46,476 bases of DNA from Bacteroidales bacterium (GTDB lineage Bacteria > Bacteroidota > Bacteroidia > Bacteroidales > UBA932): positions 1-46,476 of the forward strand of contig JAFQAR010000042.1 in assembly GCA_017399905.1 (NCBI GenBank). Direction: 5' to 3'. Shown in pieces: positions 17,518-26,527 of the stretch. The notes under the pieces were generated by a model. It had not been told where the DNA came from. It made no database searches and saw only the letters and a list, made by a program, of their open reading frames with translations. Positions within the stretch are counted from its first letter, which is position 1; every line of letters begins with the position of its first letter. Both the position numbers and the translations under genes were made by a program.

Positions 17518-19308
17518 TTACATCCTTTCAGGAAGATTGATTCCGAGAACCGACATTGCCTTTACAAGAACCTTTGCAATGGTCTCCACAAGAACAAGCC
17601 TGTACTGGAGCAGAGCCTCATTCTCCTCACGAAGGATAGGGGTATCATGATAATACTGATTGAATTCCTTCGCAAGTTCATAAGCATAATTGGCTATTAC
17701 CGCAGGCGAATGTGCCGCACCAGCCTCAGCCACTTTCGCCGGGAAGGTATTCAGAATCTTTATGATACGTATCTCTTTCGACGAAAGGGCAGAATCATGT
17801 CTGACTGCATCGGCTGAATGAGACACTCCCCTTTCATCTGCCTTCCTGAGAATGGATTTGATACGCGCATGCGTATACTGGATGAACGGACCGGTATTTC
17901 CGTTGAAGTCAATCGACTCCTTAGGATCGAAAAGCATTGTCTTCCTTGGATCGACCTTAAGGATGAAGTACTTGAGAGCTCCAAGACTGATCATCTTGAA
18001 GAGAGAGTCCTGCTCCTCCTCGGAGAGGTTGTTGATCTTGCCAAGTTCGAGAGAGGTCTCCTTAGCGGTATTGTACATGTCGGCAATCAGGTCGTCCGCA
18101 TCCACAACAGTTCCTTCCCTTGACTTCATCTTGCCTTCAGGAAGCTCCACCATACCATATGAAAGATGGTAGATGCTGTCCGCCCAGTCGAAACCGAGCT
18201 TGCCGAGAATGAGCTTGAGAACCTGGAAATGGTAGTTCTGCTCATTTCCTACTACATAAATGTGTTCGTCAAGGCTATACTCGGAGAAACGCTGCTCAGC
18301 TGTACCAAGGTCCTGCGTCATATATACAGAAGTTCCGTCTCCACGGAGCAGAAGCTTCCTGTCAAGGCCGTCTGCCGTGAGGTCACACCAGACTGAACCA
18401 TCCTCCTGCTTCTCGAAGATACCTGCATCCAGGCCCTTCTGTACGAGAGCCTTGCCGAAAAGATATGTCTGAGACTCATAATAAGTCCTGTCGAAGCTGA
18501 TTCCAAGGTCTGAATAAGTCTTGTCGAAACCCTCGTATACCCAGCCGTTCATTGTCTTCCAGAGCTCCACCACCTCGGCATCGCCGTTCTCCCACTTGAA
18601 GAGCATTTCCTGTGCAGCCTTGAGTGAAGGAGCGTTCTTCTCGGCTTCTTCCTTGCTCATGCCTCCTGCAACGAGTTCATCCACTTCTTTCTTATAGAGA
18701 TTGTTGAAGGCAACATAGTAGTCTCCTACAAGATGGTCACCCTTCTTTCCTGAAGACTGCGGAGTCTCACCGTTTCCAAGGACCTTCCATGCATACATGG
18801 ACTTGCAGATATGGATGCCTCGGTCGTTCACAAGATTGACCTTCATCACATTATGTCCGCACACCTCAAGCAGTTTTGCAACAGACCATCCAAGGAGGTT
18901 GTTCCTTATATGGCCGAGATGCAGAGGCTTGTTGGTATTAGGAGAAGAATACTCCACCATGATGGTCCTGCCTGTCGGAGGAAGCTGTCCGAAATCTTCT
19001 GAAGCAGCAATCTCCGCGAACACATTGTTCCAATAGACTTCAGAGAAGGATATGTTGAGGAAGCCCTTTACCGTATTGTATCCTGAAATCTCAGGAACAT
19101 TGGCAACCAGCCACTCACCTATCGCATTTCCAGTGTTTTCTGGAGTGGTCTTCGATACTTTAAGAAGCGGGAATACTACAAGCGTATAGTCGCCTTCGAA
19201 TTCCTTGCGTGTAACCTGCACCTGAAGCTGAGCCTCAGGTATCTGAACGTCGTAAAGCGCCTGAATTGCTTCAGACGCTTTAGCTATGATGAATGTTTCC
19301 GGGGTCAT
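17518..19308 (-). CDS. argS: Arginyl-tRNA synthetase
   Basis: 596 residues, class I synthetase charging tRNA-Arg. The N-terminal additional domain is followed by the HIGH-equivalent KPLHLGHIRNN and the KMSKS-equivalent GKMKSREGT; the C-terminal DALR anticodon-binding domain ends INLPERM. The open frame runs 46 codons further upstream, but that part lies inside the sigma-factor gene. The ATG at 19308 overlaps the sigma-factor stop by one base (TAATG), which is the natural start. Third gene of a four-gene operon. Confidence 0.95.
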   Translation of the reverse strand: MTPETFIIAKASEAIQALYDVQIPEAQLQVQVTRKEFEGDYTLVVFPLLKVSKTTPENTGNAIGEWLVANVPEISGYNTVKGFLNISFSEVYWNNVFAEIAASEDFGQLPPTGRTIMVEYSSPNTNKPLHLGHIRNNLLGWSVAKLLEVCGHNVMKVNLVNDRGIHICKSMYAWKVLGNGETPQSSGKKGDHLVGDYYVAFNNLYKKEVDELVAGGMSKEEAEKNAPSLKAAQEMLFKWENGDAEVVELWKTMNGWVYEGFDKTYSDLGISFDRTYYESQTYLFGKALVQKGLDAGIFEKQEDGSVWCDLTADGLDRKLLLRGDGTSVYMTQDLGTAEQRFSEYSLDEHIYVVGNEQNYHFQVLKLILGKLGFDWADSIYHLSYGMVELPEGKMKSREGTVVDADDLIADMYNTAKETSLELGKINNLSEEEQDSLFKMISLGALKYFILKVDPRKTMLFDPKESIDFNGNTGPFIQYTHARIKSILRKADERGVSHSADAVRHDSALSSKEIRIIKILNTFPAKVAEAGAAHSPAVIANYAYELAKEFNQYYHDTPILREENEALLQYRLVLVETIAKVLVKAMSVLGINLPERM

Positions 19309-20168
19309 TATCCTAAATAGCTTTTCAAAAGTTTGCTTCTTGAATTGTTCTTGAGCTTGCGGATCGCCTTTTCCTTGATCTGACGCACACGCTCTCTTGT
19401 AAGGCCGAACCTTTCTCCGATCTCCTCCAAAGTCATTTCCTGACATCCGATTCCGAAGAAGGACTTGATGATCTCCCTCTCGCGGGTCGCGAGGGTCGAG
19501 AGAGCTCTTTCGATCTCCTTGTTCAGAGACTCGTTCACAAGTCCTCTGTCAGCGCTTGGAGAATCGTTGTTCACCAGAACGTCGAGAAGACTGTTGTCCT
19601 CACCCTCCACGAAAGGAGCGTCCACAGAAACGTGACGGCCGGATACGCGTAGAGTGTCTGCGATCTTGTCCTTAGGCACATCAATCATCTCTGAAAGCTC
19701 TTCGCTTGAAGGCATACGTTCATTCTCCTGCTCGAACTTTGAAAGAGCCTTGTTTATCTTATTGAGGGAGCCCACCTGGTTGAGAGGGAGTCTGACAATC
19801 CTCGACTGTTCTGCAAGAGCCTGAAGAATCGACTGACGGATCCACCACACCGCATATGATATGAACTTGAATCCTCTTGTCTCATCGAACTTCTCTGCAG
19901 CCTTGATCAGTCCGAGGTTTCCTTCATTGATGAGGTCCGGAAGACTGAGTCCCTGATTCTGATACTGCTTCGCAACAGAAACGACGAATCGAAGGTTTGC
20001 TCTTGTAAGTTTTTCCAAAGCCGCCTGATCACCCTTACGGATCCTCTGGGCAAGCTCCACTTCCTCCTCTACTGTGATGAGTTCCTCTCGTCCGATCTCC
20101 TGAAGATACTTGTCAAGTGACGCACTCTCACGGTTTGTAATGGATTTTGTAATCTTAAGCTGTCTCAT
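19308..20168 (-). CDS. rpoD: Primary RNA polymerase sigma factor (RpoD/SigA type)
   Basis: 286 residues, short because region 1.1 and the non-conserved region are missing, as in the main sigma factor of Bacteroides. Region 1.2 ([16 protein letters not shown]) is followed by region 2 with [35 protein letters not shown] and the -10-recognition stretch [15 protein letters not shown], then regions 3 and 4 ending [20 protein letters not shown]. It should read the TAnnTTTG promoters noted throughout this window. It starts 27 bp after degQ/htrA and shares one base with argS. Confidence 0.97.
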   Translation of the reverse strand: MRQLKITKSITNRESASLDKYLQEIGREELITVEEEVELAQRIRKGDQAALEKLTRANLRFVVSVAKQYQNQGLSLPDLINEGNLGLIKAAEKFDETRGFKFISYAVWWIRQSILQALAEQSRIVRLPLNQVGSLNKINKALSKFEQENERMPSSEELSEMIDVPKDKIADTLRVSGRHVSVDAPFVEGEDNSLLDVLVNNDSPSADRGLVNESLNKEIERALSTLATREREIIKSFFGIGCQEMTLEEIGERFGLTRERVRQIKEKAIRKLKNNSRSKLLKSYLG

Positions 20169-20195
20169 TCTATAATTTAAGTTTGTACTTTCCCC

Positions 20196-21632
20196 TTATA
20201 CGCCGAAACCGAAATATCCGGTTCTTCCAGACGGAGTGACACCTTCGATGAAGACTGTCCTTTTCGCCTTCTTAACGGCCTCGATCACATCTTGAGGAGT
20301 CTTTACAGGGTGGTCGTTGACATACAGGATGATGAATCCCTCGACAGCTCCGGCTTCCATCAGCTTGCCGGGACCAAGCTCGACGATCTCGACTCCGTTC
20401 TTTATGCCGTATCTGGCAAGGACGTCTTCTGATGCCGCCTTGATCGATGAACCGTAGAATGCTACAGATCCGTCGTCAGCCAATGTTCCGTTCTCCTGCG
20501 AAGTACCCTTGAAGACAACATCGCACTTCTTCTCCTTTCCGTCCCTGATCACAGTCACTACAGCCTTGTCTCCAGGAGAGAACCTGCTGACAGCCTCCTG
20601 TACGGAAGCGGTATTCGTGATCCTGGTGGAATCGATGGCAATCAGCACGTCTCCGGCCTTTATTCCGGCCTGCTCAGCCGCACTGCTTTTCGAAACCTCG
20701 TTAATATATACGCCGTTTCTTGAAGAAAGTTTCAATTCCTCAGCAATTTTATCATCAATCGGCTGCATGACAACACCGAGGACAGCCCTTTTCACGCTTC
20801 CGAAGTCCATAAGGTCATAGGCGATCTTCTTGACGATATTCACAGGTACTGCAAAAGAGTATCCGGCATAGGATCCGGTCTGCGAATATATTGCCGTATT
20901 TATGCCTACAAGGTTTCCTTCCTTGTCCACGAGAGCTCCGCCGCTGTTGCCGGGATTCACCGCTGCATCGGTCTGAATGAAAGATTCTATCTTGAATTCA
21001 CCTGTATAATTAGGCATTGTGCGTCCCTTGGCACTCACGATGCCTGCAGTGATGGTGGAACGAAGGTCATATGGAGAACCAATGGCGATCACCCACTCAC
21101 CCAGACGCAGCTTGTCCGAATCTCCGAACGGGATGACAGGAAGTCCTTCCGCATCAATCTTAAGAAGAGCCACATCCGTTGCAGGGTCGGTACCCACAAG
21201 CGTAGCCGGATAGGTCTGGTTGCTGTTGAGAGTCACCTCTATCTTCGTAGCGCCGTCGATGACATGGTTGTTGGTGACAATATATCCGTCATTGCGGATT
21301 ATGACACCGGAACCGCTACCGACACTCTCCCTCTGCTGAGGGGCTCCACCCTGAGGGAAACCGAAAAAGAAGTCAAATATCGAGCTTGGGGCCTGCTGCG
21401 TAGTCTTGGTAGAGGTAACCTTGACATAGACCACCGCATCGACAGCGGATTCCGCAGCATAAGTGAAGTCCGGCCAGTTGTCCTGCACGAGATTGACGGT
21501 ACGGAAACCGGAACCGTCAGGCTGAGCCTGAACCACGGTCACTGATTCACCTGCCATTGTCTTCACTACACCATAAGCGGTCAGCCCTCCAGCCAATGCG
21601 GAAAGCAAAGCAATCAAAATTCCTTTTTTCAT
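20196..21632 (-). CDS. degQ: Do/DegQ-type periplasmic serine protease (HtrA family)
   Basis: 478 residues, with an N-terminal membrane/signal segment (about residues 4-22), so periplasmic. The trypsin-like domain has the triad H123 (TNNHVIDGA), D153 (ATDVALLK) and S230 (NPGNSGGAL). Two PDZ domains follow: about 290-370 (SSAAEQAGIKAGDVLIAIDS) and about 395-475, the second shorter and divergent. The role is degradation or refolding of damaged envelope proteins. Upstream lies an inverted repeat (21675-21697). Because the sigma factor, argS and a barrel gene follow, part of rpoD expression may be tied to the protease promoter. Confidence 0.94.
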   Translation of the reverse strand: MKKGILIALLSALAGGLTAYGVVKTMAGESVTVVQAQPDGSGFRTVNLVQDNWPDFTYAAESAVDAVVYVKVTSTKTTQQAPSSIFDFFFGFPQGGAPQQRESVGSGSGVIIRNDGYIVTNNHVIDGATKIEVTLNSNQTYPATLVGTDPATDVALLKIDAEGLPVIPFGDSDKLRLGEWVIAIGSPYDLRSTITAGIVSAKGRTMPNYTGEFKIESFIQTDAAVNPGNSGGALVDKEGNLVGINTAIYSQTGSYAGYSFAVPVNIVKKIAYDLMDFGSVKRAVLGVVMQPIDDKIAEELKLSSRNGVYINEVSKSSAAEQAGIKAGDVLIAIDSTRITNTASVQEAVSRFSPGDKAVVTVIRDGKEKKCDVVFKGTSQENGTLADDGSVAFYGSSIKAASEDVLARYGIKNGVEIVELGPGKLMEAGAVEGFIILYVNDHPVKTPQDVIEAVKKAKRTVFIEGVTPSGRTGYFGFGV

Positions 21633-21667
21633 AATATCCAGTTTAAAATTATTTTCAGCACAATTTA

Positions 21668-21704
21668 TGAAGTTACGTCATAGGTTTGACATGACGTTTT
21701 GTCA
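21668..21704 (-). promoter_or_regulatory. Candidate promoter/operator of the degQ-rpoD operon
   Basis: ACGTCAT (21675-21681), 9-nt spacer, ATGACGT (21691-21697) is a perfect 7-bp inverted repeat. A second, shorter one overlaps it (TGACA 21687-21691, TGTCA 21700-21704). On the minus strand, TAACTTCA (21668-21675), one mismatch from TAnnTTTG, abuts the repeat on the gene-proximal side. The repeat would therefore cover the spacer of the degQ promoter, where a regulator would act. Confidence 0.5.
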
Positions 21705-21765
21705 CATTTGCAAAACATCCCGGAATTTTTCAAAAAATATGCCATCTGCTTTAGAAATATTTTCT

Positions 21766-21773
21766 TATATTTG
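21766..21773 (+). promoter_or_regulatory. Candidate -7 element for dnaN
   Basis: TATATTTG, 67 bases before the dnaN ATG; no clear -33 element. Confidence 0.5.
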
Positions 21774-21840
21774 TTGACTTAATATGCCGTATTGGATATT
21801 GACGGCAACAAGACGGAAATAATAATTAACACAATAAACC

Positions 21841-22962
21841 ATGAAACTCATAATTTCTAGTTCAGAGCTGCTCAAAGGAGTCATGGCGGTAGCCAAGGCG
21901 ATCCCGGCAAAATCACCACTCCCGATTCTGGAGAACTTCCTTTTCAATCTTAAAGGCAACACTCTGGAAATAACCGCATCAGACTCAGAACTGACTCTCA
22001 GGACAAGCATCGAAGTAGAAAGCACTGTAGAAGAGGGCATGATAGCCGTACCGGCAAAGCACATGATGGACCTTCTCAAGGAACTTCCTGACCAGCCGCT
22101 CACAATCAGCACTTCAAACGAAAGTTCATTCGTCTGCAGCTGGGCAAGCGGTGAGTCAACACTGCCGTATTTCCCTGCAGAGGATTATCCTGAAATCACA
22201 GGCACGGACGATACAGCCGTTACCCTTCAGTTCCCTGCACAGAGTCTCGTAGACGGAATCTCAAGCACGATATATGCGACAGCAGACGACGAAATACGTC
22301 CTGCGATGAACGGTATCCTGTTCGACATCGACATGACTTCCACCACACTCGTAGCTTCTGATTCACACAAGCTCATCTGCTACACCACAGCAGACGTAAA
22401 GGCTTCGGAAAAGGCATCTTTCATCCTCCACAAGAAGCCTGCAGGCATCTTGAAGGCCATCATCGGCAAGGACGCGGAGACCGTCGACATCGCATTCGAC
22501 TCAAAGAACGCTACGTTCCGTTTCGGTGCTACAGAAGTGATCTGCCGGCTCGTGGTAGGAAAATACCCTAAATACCGCGACGTGATCCCTCAGAACAACT
22601 CGAACATCCTCAGAATCAACCGCACGCAACTCCTCAACACAGTCCGCCGTGTATCTGTATGTTCAAACAAGGCATCGAACCACATCAAGTTCGACCTCAA
22701 GGCCGGTTCACTCATGGTATCCGCACAGGACCTCGGATTCTCGATCGCAGCACATGAGACGATGCAGTGCCAGTATGACGGCAACGACCTCACGATCGGC
22801 TTCAAGTCTCCTTTCATCATCGAGATCCTCTCGAACATGAACTGCGGAGAGATCGTCATGAAGTTCCTCGACAGCAAGAGAGCCGCTCTGATCGTCCCTG
22901 CCGAAGACGAGGCTGAAAGCGAGAAGATCTGCGGAATCATTATGCCTATCATGATTTCATAA
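21841..22962 (+). CDS. dnaN: DNA polymerase III beta sliding clamp
   Basis: 373 residues, three repeated clamp domains. It begins MKLIISSSELLKGVMAVAKA and ends with the family-typical CGIIMPIMIS, equivalent to the VMPMRL terminus of other clamps. The middle domain includes the family stretch GILFDIDMTSTTLVASDSHKL. The dimeric ring tethers polymerase to DNA. It is separated by only 2 bp from a DEDDh exonuclease gene, so clamp and exonuclease are co-expressed. It is not next to a replication-origin-like sequence here. Confidence 0.97.
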   Translation: MKLIISSSELLKGVMAVAKAIPAKSPLPILENFLFNLKGNTLEITASDSELTLRTSIEVESTVEEGMIAVPAKHMMDLLKELPDQPLTISTSNESSFVCSWASGESTLPYFPAEDYPEITGTDDTAVTLQFPAQSLVDGISSTIYATADDEIRPAMNGILFDIDMTSTTLVASDSHKLICYTTADVKASEKASFILHKKPAGILKAIIGKDAETVDIAFDSKNATFRFGATEVICRLVVGKYPKYRDVIPQNNSNILRINRTQLLNTVRRVSVCSNKASNHIKFDLKAGSLMVSAQDLGFSIAAHETMQCQYDGNDLTIGFKSPFIIEILSNMNCGEIVMKFLDSKRAALIVPAEDEAESEKICGIIMPIMIS

Positions 22963-22964
22963 GC

Positions 22965-23876
22965 ATGGAACTGAATCTCGAAAGACCACTACTGTTTTTT
23001 GACATAGAAAGCACAGGGCTCAATATCGCATCAGACTCGATCATTGAGCTCTGCTTCGTCAAGATAATGCCCGGCAACGAACAGAGGGTAAAGACATGGA
23101 GGGTGAAGCCGTGGGATTATGAACGCGAATGTCAGCGTCCTATAAATCCGTCTGCTCAGGCGGTGCACGGAATATCGGCGGAGGAACTTGCCGACAAGCC
23201 TACGTTCTGCGAGATCGCGGACGAGGTCGTGGAATGGCTCGCTGGCAGTGACCTTGCCGGCTTCAATTCTGCAAAGTTCGACCTTCCGATGCTCGCAGAG
23301 GAAATAGAACGTGTGCGAAGATGGAAGAAGAAGGAACTTCCGATAAACCTTCATGAGATGAAGATGGTGGACGTGCAGAACATCTACCACGCGCTCGAGC
23401 CACGAAACCTCAAGGCAGCCTACCGTTTCTACTGCGGCCAGGAGCTTGAAAACGCACATGCAGCCGAAGCCGACACCCTCGCCACATACGAAGTCCTCAA
23501 AGGCCAGCTGGACAGGTATCCGGAAACCCTTCGCAACGATGTGGGCTTCCTGTCGAATTTCTCGGAACGCCACAAGACGGTAGACTATGCCGGACGTCTT
23601 ATCTTCAACGACAAGAAGGAAGCTGTCATAAGCTTCGGAAAGCATAAGGGAAAGACTGCAAGAGAAGTATACTTCAGCGAGCCTTCATATTTCGCATGGA
23701 TCGACAACGGAGACTTCACCCTCGACACTAAGCGTCAGTTCGCTCTTCTCAAGGCACAGTTCGAAGCGGAAAAGAAGGCGGCTTATGCAGAAAAGACCAG
23801 GACCTCCGCTCCTCGTACCAAAGGATATACGCCTTTCGAGAGCCTGGGAGACCTTTTCTCGCAGAACAACGACTAA
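22965..23876 (+). CDS. DEDDh 3'-5' exonuclease (DnaQ-like) with C-terminal DUF3820-like domain
   Basis: 303 residues. Exonuclease motifs are complete: D13 and E15 (FFDIESTGL), N101/D106 (GFNSAKFDLPML), H165 and D170 (HAAEADTLATY). The C-terminal 100 residues contain ISFGKHKGKTAREVYFSEPS and FAWIDNGDF, the small module often attached to DnaQ-like exonucleases in Bacteroidota. It probably supplies proofreading or repair trimming; whether it is the replicative epsilon subunit is not decided. Starts 2 bp after dnaN; the next gene follows after 3 bp. Confidence 0.92.
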   Translation: MELNLERPLLFFDIESTGLNIASDSIIELCFVKIMPGNEQRVKTWRVKPWDYERECQRPINPSAQAVHGISAEELADKPTFCEIADEVVEWLAGSDLAGFNSAKFDLPMLAEEIERVRRWKKKELPINLHEMKMVDVQNIYHALEPRNLKAAYRFYCGQELENAHAAEADTLATYEVLKGQLDRYPETLRNDVGFLSNFSERHKTVDYAGRLIFNDKKEAVISFGKHKGKTAREVYFSEPSYFAWIDNGDFTLDTKRQFALLKAQFEAEKKAAYAEKTRTSAPRTKGYTPFESLGDLFSQNND

Positions 23877-23879
23877 GAC

Positions 23880-24428
23880 ATGAATATTATTGCAAGACCA
23901 TACGGCAGGCAGCAGTGCTATTGCCGGCCTGACACGACTTGGGAGAGGGAGAACAAGGATTTCTACTCTCCCGAGTGCGTCAATGACATATTCTGGGCAC
24001 CTATATTGTTCGTGCGCATAAGCAAAGCCGGGAAATGCATAGGAAGAAAGTTCGCTTCGAGATATTATGATGCATTCAATTTCGGTATTCTTCTCTACGG
24101 CTCAGACAAGGACATAGCCTTTTCTTCATGCATTGATCACACTTCTATTCTTCCATTCCCTCTCTACAACCCGATTGTAATGGAAAATGAAGATAATGTA
24201 TATGAGGTAAGCAGAGACGGAGATACGGTATTTTCCTGCAATGCGACAAAGGATATGATCGAGGAAACCGTATGTCTGGCATCCGAGCTGACATCTCTGA
24301 GAATCGGAGATCTGGTTGCTGTAGAGCTTGCTCCGGTCAGCATTCTCGCCTCACGTCCTGACGGGGAAACGGTCCTGAAAGGCACTTTCTGCGAAAACAC
24401 GCTGTTTGACAAGAAAATCATTTTTTAG
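23880..24428 (+). CDS. Degenerate FAH-fold protein, unknown function
   Basis: 182 residues, cytoplasmic. The segment VRISKAGKCIGRKFASRYYDAFNFGI (about 43-68) resembles the fumarylacetoacetate hydrolase family segment xRISKxGKxIxxxFAHRYYDxxxxGIDFTARD, and LTSLRIGDLVAVELAP near the end resembles FTLKxGDLIYTGTP. The acidic metal ligands expected just before the first segment (H-x-E-x-E) are absent: the sequence there is VNDIFWAPILF. The later Asp of GIDFTARD is replaced in GILLYGSDKD. I infer a catalytically dead paralogue kept for another role. Starts 3 bp after the exonuclease gene. Confidence 0.75.
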   Translation: MNIIARPYGRQQCYCRPDTTWERENKDFYSPECVNDIFWAPILFVRISKAGKCIGRKFASRYYDAFNFGILLYGSDKDIAFSSCIDHTSILPFPLYNPIVMENEDNVYEVSRDGDTVFSCNATKDMIEETVCLASELTSLRIGDLVAVELAPVSILASRPDGETVLKGTFCENTLFDKKIIF

Positions 24429-24477
24429 CAGGAACAGTTTTTGATGTCGCAGCTAAAATGAAATAAAAAGACAGAAA

Positions 24478-24957
24478 ATGAAAAAGATTTACAAGACAGC
24501 CTTCATTGCCATGACATCATTGGTCATGCTGGCAGCATGCGGAAATGCCGGTGCAAAGACAAACGCAACCGGCGTAAAGGACGAAAAAGGCAAAGCCGTG
24601 ACAGAACTCGATTCGGAGGGGTTCAACAATAAAGTATACGACATGACGCTGGACGAGACCATCTATCTCGGTGACAAGCCTGCGATAGTGGACTTCACAG
24701 CAAGCTGGTGCGGGCCATGTCAGCGAATAGCTCCCACACTTGAAAGTCTGGCGAAGGAATATGACGGAAAGATTGTAGTATATAAGGTTGACGTGGACAA
24801 GGAAAGGGAACTTGCCAAAGCCTTCAATGTAAGTTCGATTCCGGCTGTCCTCTACATTCCGACAGGAGACGGAGAACCAGTGATGACCATAGGTTCACGC
24901 GATGCCGCAACATTCAGGAAAGAAATCGAAACCATACTTCTGGGCAACAAGGAATAA
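24478..24957 (+). CDS. Thioredoxin-like lipoprotein
   Basis: 159 residues. Signal with lipobox LVMLAAC, lipidated C21. A linker of about 35 residues is followed by a thioredoxin fold with the active site WCGPC (C78, C81) in FTASWCGPCQRIAP and a cis-proline in SSIPAVLYI. It probably acts in the periplasm as a thiol-disulfide oxidoreductase attached to a membrane. It follows the FAH-like gene after 49 bp and could share its transcript. A strong terminator follows. Confidence 0.93.
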   Translation: MKKIYKTAFIAMTSLVMLAACGNAGAKTNATGVKDEKGKAVTELDSEGFNNKVYDMTLDETIYLGDKPAIVDFTASWCGPCQRIAPTLESLAKEYDGKIVVYKVDVDKERELAKAFNVSSIPAVLYIPTGDGEPVMTIGSRDAATFRKEIETILLGNKE

Positions 24958-24972
24958 GCTTGATATGGACAC

Positions 24973-25009
24973 AAAAAGACGCAGGATACTGATATCCTGC
25001 GTCTTTTTT
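24973..25009. terminator. Bidirectional terminator between thioredoxin and tRNA-Thr genes
   Basis: A 16-bp stem (AAAAAGACGCAGGATA / TATCCTGCGTCTTTTT) around a CTGA loop, with A and T runs at the ends. It lies 15 nt after the thioredoxin stop and directly 3' of the minus-strand tRNA, so it serves both. Confidence 0.9.
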
Positions 25010-25012
25010 ATG

Positions 25013-25085
25013 AGCCACCTATGGGATTCGAACCCACGACCTTCGCGTTACGAATGCGATGCTCTACCGACTAAGCTAAAGTGGC
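25013..25085 (-). tRNA. tRNA-Thr (anticodon CGU)
   Basis: 73 nt on the minus strand. Acceptor GCCACTT pairs with AGGTGGC (one U-G); D stem GCTT/GAGC; anticodon loop TTCGTAA gives CGU, reading ACG; T arm GTGGG TTCGAAT CCCAT; discriminator T73. The CCA end is not encoded. The last pair of the anticodon stem is A31-C39, a mismatch. A minus-strand TATATTTG (25114-25121) is a possible promoter. Confidence 0.93.
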
Positions 25086-25133
25086 AACGTTACTCCTTTT
25101 TGCAAAGGGACTGCAAATATAGAGATTTTTAGA

Positions 25134-25141
25134 TAACTTTG
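25134..25141 (+). promoter_or_regulatory. Candidate -7 element for the HI0933-type flavoprotein gene
   Basis: TAACTTTG, 20 bases before the ATG at 25162. Confidence 0.55.
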
Positions 25142-25161
25142 CATCTATTAATTCAACTTTT

Positions 25162-26499
25162 ATGACCAAGATTCATTCCGCAGACATAATTATCATTGGA
25201 GGAGGGGCAGCAGGACTGATGGCAGCAGCCGGAGCTGCGGCAACCTGCACAGGCAGATATCCGGAAGCCAAGGTAAAGGTTCTGGAGAAGATGCCAAGAC
25301 CCGGAAGAAAGATAATGATAACAGGAAAGGGAAGATGCAACTTCACCAACATGAAGCCATGGAATGAATTCAGCGGCCACATCCACCCGAAACCCAATTT
25401 CCTGAAGCCAGCCTTCTACAACCTTTCATCAGAAAAAATGGTTGACTTCCTTCTTGACAACGGAATGGAAAGCGTCATCGAAAGGGGCGACCGTGCATTT
25501 CCGGCATCGCATCTTGCTTCTGATGTCGTCGACGCACTGGTCAGGGCAGCGGAATCGGCTGGGGCGGAAATACTGTGCGGAAAGGAAGTGACAGGGATTT
25601 CCCGACAGGCTCGAAATGACAATGGAGAGGAGAATGAAACATTCACGATAAGATGCGCAGACGGTTCGGAATACATCTGCAGGAAGCTTATCATCTGTAC
25701 AGGAGGACTCTCCTACCCCAAGACCGGATCGACAGGAGACGGATATGTCTGGACGGAAAAGATGGGACACAGCATACGCCCGCTCTTCCCTTCACTGACA
25801 GCCATAGTACCGAAAGGATACAAGGATGGTAAAGGACATATCGACCGCAGCAATCCTTTAAGTGAAAACGGCAAGCTCCTGTGCGGCAACCAGCTCAAGA
25901 ATGTGAACCTTACCATAAGTATAGACGGGAACGAGGCTCAGAGCGAATTCGGAGACCTTGATTTCACGGACGGAGGAATCGAAGGCCCTATTGGCTTCAA
26001 GGTAAGCCGCAAATGCGTGAATGCCATAATCAACGGTTCGAAAGTCTCGATATCCCTTGACCTGAAGCCGGCAGTCGATGTCGATGACCTGACGGCACGC
26101 ATAAATTCTTTATGGAACGAGGTGTCCAAAGACAGACGTAATGCTGACAAGCCTTACAAGGACAGGTTCCGTTTCCTTCTTGCAAAACTGCTTCCGATGT
26201 CATTGGTACAGGCATTCATCAAGCTCAATCCGAACACCGACCACAAGACCCTCCCTAAAAGACTGAAGAACTGGGAAATGGAGATTTCGGGATATGTCGG
26301 ATATGAGAGAGCTGTCGTCACAGCCGGCGGAGTTTCGCTTGAAGAAGTATCTCCTAAAACTCTGGAATCCAAGCTGATACCTAATCTGTACGTTGCCGGG
26401 GAAATGCTTGACCTCGATGCAGATACAGGAGGATACAATCTCCAGACCGCTTTCTCGACAGGCTATCTGGCAGGAATTTCCGCCGCAAAATCTTTATAA
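25162..26499 (+). CDS. NAD(P)/FAD-dependent oxidoreductase (HI0933/YhiN family)
   Basis: 445 residues. The N-terminal FAD-binding motif is IIIIGGGAAGLMAA. It is followed by the family signature RPGRKIMITGKGRCNFTN, then the KLIICTGGLSYPKTGSTGDGY block. It ends with LYVAGEMLDLDADTGGYNLQ and FSTGYLAGI, as in HI0933-like flavoproteins. The reaction is not known; related proteins have been tied to reduction of unsaturated compounds, but that is not readable here. It is probably the only gene of its transcript. Confidence 0.9.
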   Translation: MTKIHSADIIIIGGGAAGLMAAAGAAATCTGRYPEAKVKVLEKMPRPGRKIMITGKGRCNFTNMKPWNEFSGHIHPKPNFLKPAFYNLSSEKMVDFLLDNGMESVIERGDRAFPASHLASDVVDALVRAAESAGAEILCGKEVTGISRQARNDNGEENETFTIRCADGSEYICRKLIICTGGLSYPKTGSTGDGYVWTEKMGHSIRPLFPSLTAIVPKGYKDGKGHIDRSNPLSENGKLLCGNQLKNVNLTISIDGNEAQSEFGDLDFTDGGIEGPIGFKVSRKCVNAIINGSKVSISLDLKPAVDVDDLTARINSLWNEVSKDRRNADKPYKDRFRFLLAKLLPMSLVQAFIKLNPNTDHKTLPKRLKNWEMEISGYVGYERAVVTAGGVSLEEVSPKTLESKLIPNLYVAGEMLDLDADTGGYNLQTAFSTGYLAGISAAKSL

Positions 26500-26527
26500 A
26501 ATGTTTCTTTTTACAAATTTCTTTTCT

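Noticed and set aside
19309-19446. N-terminal extension of argS by 46 codons
   Set aside because: These codons lie inside the sigma-factor gene in another frame; the resulting peptide is unlike ArgS, whereas the ATG at 19308 gives the normal N-terminus.
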